In this document: positions 6,773 to 11,602 of the stretch, in pieces
Numbering within the stretch: the first letter of the stretch is position 1
Layout of the letters: each line of letters begins with the position of its first letter
NCBI GenBank assembly: GCA_035938215.1
Contig: DASZHC010000083.1
Span: forward strand, 1-11,602
Direction of reading: 5' to 3'
Source of the DNA: DASZHC01 sp035938215
GTDB lineage: Bacteria; Verrucomicrobiota; Verrucomicrobiia; Chthoniobacterales; JAFAMB01
Length of the DNA: 11,602 bases
Notes under the pieces: generated by a model
Databases searched by the model: none
What the model saw: only the letters and a program-made list of their open reading frames with translations
Told to the model about the DNA's origin: nothing
Program-made: the position numbers and the translations under genes

Positions 6773-7708
6773 ATGGACCCCGATTGCCTGACGTTTGTAC
6801 CGTTGTATATGGAACGCGTTTGGGGCGGGAGAAAATTGGCGACTCTTTTCGGCCGGCATTTGCCTGTCACAAATCCTATAGGCGAATCCTGGGAGCTCGT
6901 GGACCGCGCCGACGCGCAAAGCATTGTATCCGAAGGGAGACTCAAAGGAATAGCTCTTCACGAGCTTTGGCTGAATCACCGAAGCCGGATCTTTGGTGAA
7001 GGGTACGACTACGAACGATTTCCTTTGCTCATCAAGATTCTGGATGCCTCGGACGCGTTATCGGTTCAGGTCCATCCTCCGATTCATCGAACGATCGAAC
7101 TCCTCGATGAACCAAAGAGCGAGTTGTGGTACTTCGTCGACACTGACGAAGGTGCGAGCGTCTACGTGGGCCTCAAACACGGCACTGTGAGGGAAGTTTT
7201 TCAATCTGCCCTGGCAAACGGGACCGTGGAGCGTTTGTTGCACCGCCTCCCGACGCGACCCGGCAGCTTCATGTTCCTGCCGGGCGGCCGTCTGCACGCC
7301 ATTGGGGCTGGAAACGTGCTTTTCGAGGTTCAACAAAACAGTGATGCCACCTATCGGGTATTTGACTGGAATCGGCTCGGACTCGATGGAAAGCCCCGAG
7401 CCCTTCACGTTGAGCAATCATTGCAGTGCATCGATTTCAACGATTTTGAGCCGGCGCTCGGCGAAGGCCTCGATGAGAGACTTGTCTCACACGATTGCCT
7501 AATCGTCGATCGCTGGGTCCTTGATCAACCTCGACCAGCAAACGTACTGCCTAAATTCTCCGTCTTCCAGGTGATCCAGGGGACTGTTTCCTTCTGCGAT
7601 AGACGCCAATTCCGCTTCGGAGACTTGTTTGTCGTACCTGCGCGCTCCCACCGGAGTTTGATTGCGTCCAAAAACGATATTGCGATCGTTCTGCGCACGA
7701 CCCTGTAG
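6773..7708 (+). CDS. manA: Class I mannose-6-phosphate isomerase
   Basis: The enzyme interconverts mannose 6-phosphate and fructose 6-phosphate in the cytoplasm, supplying mannose for GDP-sugars and envelope glycans. The 311 residues fit the short, Bacillus-type class I form. The N-terminus VPLYMERVWGGRKLATLFG is typical. The zinc site of the cupin fold is complete as judged from known family motifs: Q99 and H101 in SVQVHPP, E117 in KSELWYF, and H175 in PGGRLHAIGAG. FEVQQNSDATYRVFDWNR (184-201) and GKPRALHVEQSLQCIDF are the conserved catalytic-face segments. The C-terminal half (about 230-311) is the second, degenerate cupin domain ending in a beta-rich segment. The ATG at 6773 follows an in-frame stop (TGA at 6764), so no longer start is possible; there is no clear Shine-Dalgarno. 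The gene is divergent from ftsK and stands alone on its strand, with 440 bp before the next gene. Confidence 0.93.
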   Translation: MDPDCLTFVPLYMERVWGGRKLATLFGRHLPVTNPIGESWELVDRADAQSIVSEGRLKGIALHELWLNHRSRIFGEGYDYERFPLLIKILDASDALSVQVHPPIHRTIELLDEPKSELWYFVDTDEGASVYVGLKHGTVREVFQSALANGTVERLLHRLPTRPGSFMFLPGGRLHAIGAGNVLFEVQQNSDATYRVFDWNRLGLDGKPRALHVEQSLQCIDFNDFEPALGEGLDERLVSHDCLIVDRWVLDQPRPANVLPKFSVFQVIQGTVSFCDRRQFRFGDLFVVPARSHRSLIASKNDIAIVLRTTL

Positions 7709-7814
7709 CAAGCCGCTATCCCGCGTCTGTTGCCCACCTGGAATTCTGTGCGATAAATCGAGGACTTGCCCGGGAGACCGCCGCGACTGATTGACCATGC
7801 AAAAAAATCCAACT

Positions 7815-7907
7815 AGAATTTTTAAAAAGCAAAACTGATTGCAGATGAGTCAAGTTTTTCTCTATTCTCATATTAATCATTCGGTGGTTTTGCTTTTCAA
7901 GGATTCT
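7815..7907. repeat. AT-rich nested palindrome
   Basis: The outer arms, 7815-7835 and 7887-7907, are inverted repeats matching at 18 of 21 positions; the inner 11 bp (AAAAGCAAAAC / GTTTTGCTTTT) are perfect. In a plus-strand RNA two of the three mismatches would be U-G wobbles. Nested inside are TGATT..ATGAG (7836-7849) and CTCAT..AATCA (7867-7879). The whole 93 bp could fold into one long hairpin with an AT-rich top. It is much more AT-rich than the genes around it. It may be a non-coding RNA, a repeat element, a large terminator or a protein-binding site; the sequence alone does not decide. Confidence 0.5.
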
Positions 7908-8010
7908 ATAGGCGGGACCGCGGAACCCAAAGGTACCGGATCCCAACACTGCTGTTAAATGCACGCACGAATCAAAAACCCACACGCGGTATGCTGATAA
8001 CGCGCCGGCA

Positions 8011-8124
8011 ATGGCCCGGACCTCTAGCAAAGCAAAATTTCGGGTCTTGCAAGAGCGAGGCCGCTTCACCCAATCGACGCTGCTCCCAACGCGACCTGGA
8101 GATCTTTACATCTTGCCGGTCTGA
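8011..8124 (+). CDS. Doubtful 37-residue ORF upstream of the polyprenyl synthase gene
   Basis: An ATG-to-TGA frame gives 37 residues, beginning MARTSSKAKF and ending PTRPGDLYILPV. It is basic at the N-terminus, with no signal peptide, transmembrane segment or cysteine. No Shine-Dalgarno precedes the ATG. It ends 25 bp before the GTG start of the polyprenyl synthase gene, so it could be a leader peptide or a small co-transcribed gene. It could also be chance or the tail of a decayed gene. I do not recognise it. Confidence 0.2.
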   Translation: MARTSSKAKFRVLQERGRFTQSTLLPTRPGDLYILPV

Positions 8125-8149
8125 GGCGCGACCTCGCTAGGCTTTGTTC

Positions 8150-9178
8150 GTGAAAATTTTCACAAAATCGGCCCTCCACAACCTCGGCGCAATCAAGTTG
8201 CAACGCGCCATCGAGCTGATTAACCCGCACCTTTATGCAGTTGAAGAGAGGATTCGCGAACAGGCAAGAACATTCGATCCGGCAATCGAAGGCTATATTG
8301 CCTATGCCTGCGGGAGCAGCGGCAAACGATTGCGTCCTGCGCTAGCACTTCTGTCAGGTGGTGCGGCCGGAACTATCTGCCCAAGTCACGTCGATCTTGC
8401 CGTCATCGTAGAACTGATTCATTTGGCAACTCTGGTACACGACGACATCATGGATAGTGCCGACATCCGGCGCGAACAGCCGACGGTCAACGCAAAATGG
8501 GGTAATACATTGGCGGTTTTATTGGGAGATTGCCTCTTTGCGCACGCACTCAAGCTCGCAGCCGCGTTTCCCAATAGCGAAATCTGCCGCCGGATCGCCC
8601 AAGCCGCTACCGATGTTTGCTCGGGCGAAATCATTCAGACTCAACGCAGATATGATCTCAATTTAAAAATCACCGAATATTTCCAATTTATTGAGATGAA
8701 GACAGCCGCTCTTTTCGCTTTGGCAGCGGAACTAGGCGCGTTCATCAGCGAGGCAAGTCCGGAGATTATCACCGCACTGCGGACTTATGGTCTGCGGCTC
8801 GGAACAGCTTATCAGATCTATGACGATTGCCTCGATATCGTAGGTAACGCGGAAAGAGCGGGCAAAACTCTGGGTTCGGATCTGCGCAAAGGAAAACTCA
8901 CATTGCCTGTGCTCTACCTTCTTCAAATGGTGGACCGCGAAGAGCATCACCGTTTCAGCGAAGTTCTGCTTCGCAGCAATCCGGACGAACTTAATACTCT
9001 CGGGACGGAAGTTGTCCGGCGCGGTGCGCTTCGGATGGCAGTCGACACGACCAAACATCTCGTGGACGAGGCTAAAGGCGAGCTCCAAAAGGCACCTGTG
9101 AACAAGTATTCGCTGGCTCTTCAGGATATTGGCGATTTCATTTTAAATATCGTTGACCAATTCGCGGCGGCTGCCTAA
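8150..9178 (+). CDS. Trans-polyprenyl diphosphate synthase (IspB/HepT-like)
   Basis: This enzyme condenses isopentenyl diphosphate onto an allylic starter to make a long all-trans chain, such as a quinone side chain. It has the expected all-helical prenyltransferase motifs. GSSGKRLRPALALL holds the IPP-binding Lys-Arg pair. The first Asp-rich motif is VHDDIMDSADIRR (D98, D99 and D102 from the GTG) and the second is YDDCLD (D225, D226, D229), followed by KTLGSDLRKGKLTLP. The first motif has the two-residue DDxxD spacing seen in long-chain bacterial synthases. Chain length cannot be read safely from sequence. The start is taken as GTG at 8150, because an AGG (8139-8141) stands 8 nt upstream; a TTG at 8144 is also in frame. 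radC follows after 12 bp, so the pair is probably co-transcribed. The gene could be named ispB by analogy, but I leave the symbol empty. Confidence 0.93.
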   Translation: MKIFTKSALHNLGAIKLQRAIELINPHLYAVEERIREQARTFDPAIEGYIAYACGSSGKRLRPALALLSGGAAGTICPSHVDLAVIVELIHLATLVHDDIMDSADIRREQPTVNAKWGNTLAVLLGDCLFAHALKLAAAFPNSEICRRIAQAATDVCSGEIIQTQRRYDLNLKITEYFQFIEMKTAALFALAAELGAFISEASPEIITALRTYGLRLGTAYQIYDDCLDIVGNAERAGKTLGSDLRKGKLTLPVLYLLQMVDREEHHRFSEVLLRSNPDELNTLGTEVVRRGALRMAVDTTKHLVDEAKGELQKAPVNKYSLALQDIGDFILNIVDQFAAAA

Positions 9179-9190
9179 CACTCTCTACGC

Positions 9191-9889
9191 ATGTTGCGTA
9201 GCCCCACAGTTCACGAGTTACCGAACCAGGATAAACCGCGCGAAAAGCTTCTTCGTCGCGGAATCGACTCGCTCACGGATGCTGAGATACTCGCAATTCT
9301 TCTTCGCACCGGGATTCCAGGCTGCAACGTAATTGATCTCGCGCAGAAGCTTCTTGCGTCCTACGGAACGCTCGCCCGTCTGGCTCGCGGCACTGTCGCC
9401 GAGCTTTCGAATTTCAAGGGGATCGGGACGGCAAAGGCACTTCAGTTGGTCGCTGCGTTTGGCCTCGGAACGCGTCTGGCAGCAGAGCAGACTTTCTCCG
9501 AACCGCTCAATCAGCCTGAATCGGTCTATCGCTTGCTGGGCAGTGAGATGCGCCTTCTAGATCGCGAATCTCTTCGCGTTGTTTTGCTCGATACCCGCTT
9601 TCGGCTGATCGCGATTCGGGAGGTCTCTAAAGGAACACTGAATGAAAGCCTGGCGCATCCCCGCGAAATCTTTAAACCGGCGATTACACATTCCGCGTAC
9701 GCGTTTGTGCTTGCTCACAATCATCCATCCGGAGATCCCGCCCCCAGTGACTCAGATCTCCGCCTTACCCGTCGCATCACGGAGTGTTCTCGCATGCTTC
9801 AGATGCAGTTTCTGGATCATCTGATCGTCGGCTCACCCCAAAACGGCGAGCCCGGATACTTCAGTTTCAAGGAGGCCGGGATCTTGTAG
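9191..9889 (+). CDS. radC: RadC/UPF0758 JAB-domain protein
   Basis: RadC-family proteins pair a helix-hairpin-helix DNA-binding segment with a JAMM-type metal site. The original DNA-repair role is disputed and the real substrate is unknown. The 232 residues are full length for the family. PREKLLRRGIDSLTDAEILAILLRTG (16-41) is the conserved N-terminal helical region, and the HhH is at about 70-92 (ELSNFKGIGTAKALQLVAAF). The JAB domain follows from about 110, with GTLNESLAHPREIFKPAI containing E152, and the metal-binding H176 and H178 plus D189 in HNHPSGDPAPSDSD. All expected metal ligands are present, so an intact metalloprotein is likely. The ATG at 9191 lies 12 bp after the polyprenyl synthase stop, without a clear Shine-Dalgarno, which fits translation coupled to the upstream gene. 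A GC-rich inverted repeat starts 10 bp after its stop. Confidence 0.94.
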   Translation: MLRSPTVHELPNQDKPREKLLRRGIDSLTDAEILAILLRTGIPGCNVIDLAQKLLASYGTLARLARGTVAELSNFKGIGTAKALQLVAAFGLGTRLAAEQTFSEPLNQPESVYRLLGSEMRLLDRESLRVVLLDTRFRLIAIREVSKGTLNESLAHPREIFKPAITHSAYAFVLAHNHPSGDPAPSDSDLRLTRRITECSRMLQMQFLDHLIVGSPQNGEPGYFSFKEAGIL

Positions 9890-9898
9890 TCAAACCGC

Positions 9899-9978
9899 GG
9901 CTCGCCGGCAGGCTCGCCCTACCATTCGTGCGCCTGGACAACGTCACCGAGGACGGTAGGGCGAAGCTCCGCTGAGCC
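9899..9978. repeat. GC-rich extragenic inverted repeat after radC
   Basis: The left arm 9899-9923 (GGCTCGCCGG..TCGCCCTACC) and right arm 9955-9978 (GGTAGGGCGA..GCTGAGCC) are imperfect inverted repeats around a 31-nt loop. The outer GGCTC/GAGCC and the inner TCGCCCTACC/GGTAGGGCGA pair best. A small perfect stem, TGAGCC / GGCTCA, overlaps the right edge (9973-9990). Then 9991-10017 (CGCCTCGCCGGGAATGGCCC) looks like a worn second copy of the left arm. This has the form of a dispersed extragenic palindrome, and as RNA it could end or stabilise the polyprenyl synthase-radC transcript. No T-run follows. Confidence 0.6.
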
Positions 9979-10103
9979 TCCCTTGGCTCAAACGCGCCTC
10001 GCCGGGAATGGCCCTCCCTGGCTTACGGCTCTGTTTTGTTAAAAGAAGCCCCTCAATTAGCGATAGTCGTGGCGCACGTGCATATTACATTGGCCAAAGT
10101 CTT

Positions 10104-11602
10104 ATGACGACACCGACCGCGACGCAAATTGCACCTTCCGATTTCATCCGCGATATCGTTGCCGCCGATTTGCACACTAAGGACTTCCCGCAAATCCATA
10201 CCCGATTCCCGCCCGAACCGAATGGTTACCTTCATATCGGACATGCGAAATCGATTTGTCTGAATTTTGGTATTGCCAGAGAATTCGCCGGCATCTGCAA
10301 CCTGAGAATGGATGACACAAATCCGAGTAAAGAGGAAAGCGAGTATGTCGAATCGATCCGGAATGATGTAAACTGGCTGATTCGCGAGTGGGCAGACCAC
10401 GTCCTCGGGCTTAAGGCGATCGGCCAAATGGGTGAGGTCCGGGCAAGTGAAGGGAAACGGGACTTTTACTTCACTCCGCTTCCCGCTTCTGCCGGAGATC
10501 CCAACCGAGCACTTCCCGCTCTTCAAGACGCAATCCAGGCGGAACCTTTTTACGCATCCGATTACTTTGACCAGATGTTCGAATATGCACTCGAGCTGAT
10601 CGAAAAAGGAAAAGCCTACGTCGATGACCTCTCTCCAGAGGACACTGATAGCTATCGAATTTCCGGCAAGGACAGTCCATTTCGAGAGCGTTCCCCTGAT
10701 GAGAATAGGGTGCTCTTCGAAAAAATGCGCTCCGGCGCCTTCCCGGACGGATCGCGCACTCTTCGCGCAAAGATCGATATGCAAGCGCCGAACGTATGGC
10801 TGCGAGATCCGGTGTTATACCGAATTCGGCACGCTCTTCATCACCGAACCGGAAATCGATGGTGCATCTATCCAATGTACGATTTTGCCCATTGCCTGAG
10901 CGACTACATCGAAGGCATCACACATTCGTTGTGCACACTGGAATTCGAGGTTCATCGGCCCCTATACGATTGGATTCTCGAAAGCCTCAACCTCCCTCGC
11001 CGGCTCCCTCATCAATACGAATTCGCTCGCCTGAATCTGACCTATACGATCCTCAGCAAACGGAAACTCATGCAGCTCGTTGACGAGCGGCTCGTCTCCG
11101 GATGGGACGACCCGCGTATGCCGACCATCTCTGGGATGCGGCGCCGCGGAGTTACCGCAAGCGCTCTACGCGCCTTTGCGTACAATGTTGGAATTACGAA
11201 ATACGACGGGATCACCGACGTAGCTGTGCTCGAGCACGCAATTCGAAACGAGTTGAACAAAATTGCGCTACGGCGTTTGGCGGTGTTGCGGCCCATTAAA
11301 ATCGTTTTGACCAACTATTCGAAAAATCAAACTGAGGATCTCAATGCCGTCAACAATCCTGAAAATTTGGCCGCAGGAACACGCAATCTGGAGTTTGGGC
11401 GAGAGATCTATATTGAAGACAGCGACTTTATGGAAAATCCACCGCCGAAATATTTCCGCCTGCGACCCGGCGGCGAAGTACGGCTTAAATATGCTTACAT
11501 CATCAAGTGCAATGAGGTGATTAAGAACTCAAACGGCCAAGTGATAGAGCTTCATTGTACCGCGGATCTGGAAAGCAAGAGCGGCGGCCCAAATGCAAAT
11601 CG
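10104..11602 (+). CDS. glnS: Glutaminyl-tRNA synthetase, N-terminal 499 residues (cut by window edge)
   Basis: GlnRS charges tRNA-Gln with glutamine in the cytoplasm. The class I signature PPEPNGYLHIGHAKS (36-50, with HIGH at 44-47) and the KMSKS-type loop ILSKRKL (316-322) are intact. So are GlnRS-typical FEKMRSG, LRAKIDM, RDPVLYRI, WCIYPMYDFAHCLSDYIEGITHSLCTLEF and WDDPRMPTISGMRRRG. From about 395 the two-barrel anticodon-binding domain begins (IKIVLTNYS.., REIYIEDSDFMENPPPKYFRL). It is unlike GluRS in this region. Compared with E. coli GlnRS recalled from memory, about 46 extra residues stand at about 98-149, between WLIREW and YASDYFDQ. A loop after YR at 184-185 is about 5 residues shorter. 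The frame is open to the window end; the C-terminus is missing. The ATG at 10104 begins MTTPTATQIAPSDFIRDIV; there is no clear Shine-Dalgarno. The gene follows the repeat region after radC and probably has its own promoter. Confidence 0.95.
   Translation, partial: MTTPTATQIAPSDFIRDIVAADLHTKDFPQIHTRFPPEPNGYLHIGHAKSICLNFGIAREFAGICNLRMDDTNPSKEESEYVESIRNDVNWLIREWADHVLGLKAIGQMGEVRASEGKRDFYFTPLPASAGDPNRALPALQDAIQAEPFYASDYFDQMFEYALELIEKGKAYVDDLSPEDTDSYRISGKDSPFRERSPDENRVLFEKMRSGAFPDGSRTLRAKIDMQAPNVWLRDPVLYRIRHALHHRTGNRWCIYPMYDFAHCLSDYIEGITHSLCTLEFEVHRPLYDWILESLNLPRRLPHQYEFARLNLTYTILSKRKLMQLVDERLVSGWDDPRMPTISGMRRRGVTASALRAFAYNVGITKYDGITDVAVLEHAIRNELNKIALRRLAVLRPIKIVLTNYSKNQTEDLNAVNNPENLAAGTRNLEFGREIYIEDSDFMENPPPKYFRLRPGGEVRLKYAYIIKCNEVIKNSNGQVIELHCTADLESKSGGPNAN

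Larger units (their letters stand above)
7709..8149. other. Long intergenic region between manA and the polyprenyl synthase gene
   Basis: About 440 bases without a convincing gene. From left to right it holds about 100 bp of plain sequence after the manA stop, a 93-bp AT-rich nested palindrome (7815-7907), a GC-rich stretch with restriction-site-like palindromes (GGTACC at about 7932-7937), and a 37-codon ORF (8011-8124). A TTGCAG (7839-7844) and TATTCT (7863-7868) pair, 18 bp apart, resembles a weak sigma70-type promoter facing right but lies inside the palindrome. No tRNA or recognised riboswitch is visible, and there is no GC-stem plus T-run terminator for manA. Confidence 0.5.

Noticed and set aside
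6665..6979. In-frame N-terminal extension of ftsK by 105 codons
   Set aside because: It would overlap the 5' end of manA by about 200 bp, has no family-like sequence, and a good ribosome binding site marks the ATG at 6664.
7716..8069. 117-codon minus-strand ORF in the manA to polyprenyl synthase gap
   Set aside because: It runs through the AT-rich palindrome, lacks a ribosome binding site and resembles no family I know.
10053..10784. 243-codon minus-strand ORF
   Set aside because: It is antisense to the continuous, motif-rich glnS frame and shows no domain of its own.
1..11602. CRISPR arrays, tRNA or rRNA genes, prophage, defence or toxin-antitoxin genes
   Set aside because: None found: no spaced direct repeats, no tRNA T-loop pattern in the gaps, and all long frames are explained by housekeeping genes.

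Overview
This window looks like ordinary chromosome from a soil-type Verrucomicrobiota bacterium, probably of the Chthoniobacterales/Spartobacteria kind. That placement is an inference from the look of the proteins and from the order ftsK-rodZ-rimO; no rRNA or marker alignment was available. Nearly every large gene is a recognisable housekeeping gene with intact motifs. I see no defence island, prophage, CRISPR array, toxin-antitoxin pair, tRNA or rRNA gene.

Layout, left to right. Positions 1-789 (minus) hold the N-terminal 263 codons of the ribosome-associated GTPase HflX, cut by the window edge. Just upstream, 799-1039 (minus) is a collapsed remnant of a DegT/DnrJ/EryC1/StrS-type sugar aminotransferase: three distant blocks of the family are joined in one frame, followed by a frameshift. 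Positions 1190-1618 (plus) encode a small exported protein with five 11-residue repeats and a basic, Pro/Thr/Ser-rich tail. Between it and the convergent rimO lies a small inverted-repeat element (about 1654-1809) with MITE-like ends and a 12-bp flanking direct repeat. It supplies the last codons and the stop of rimO.

Positions 6664 down to 1769 (minus) form a three-gene block, ftsK, rodZ-like and rimO, probably one transcript. Its products are a chromosome-segregation DNA translocase, a membrane HTH morphology protein and the ribosomal protein S12 methylthiotransferase. A 108-bp divergent region separates ftsK from a class I mannose-6-phosphate isomerase gene (6773-7708, plus).

A roughly 440-bp non-coding stretch follows. 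It holds a 93-bp AT-rich nested palindrome (7815-7907) and a doubtful 37-codon ORF. Next come a trans-polyprenyl diphosphate synthase (8150-9178) and radC (9191-9889), 12 bp apart and likely co-transcribed. After a GC-rich inverted repeat (9899-9978), glutaminyl-tRNA synthetase starts at 10104 and runs off the window; it carries an unusual insertion of about 46 residues.

The genes serve separate processes: translation quality and modification (HflX, RimO, GlnRS), cell division and shape (FtsK, RodZ), isoprenoid carrier supply (polyprenyl synthase) and sugar-phosphate supply (ManA). No new multi-gene system is supported. The more interesting material is between and at the edges of genes: the MITE-like element, the AT-rich palindrome, the collapsed aminotransferase and the repeat-bearing secreted protein.
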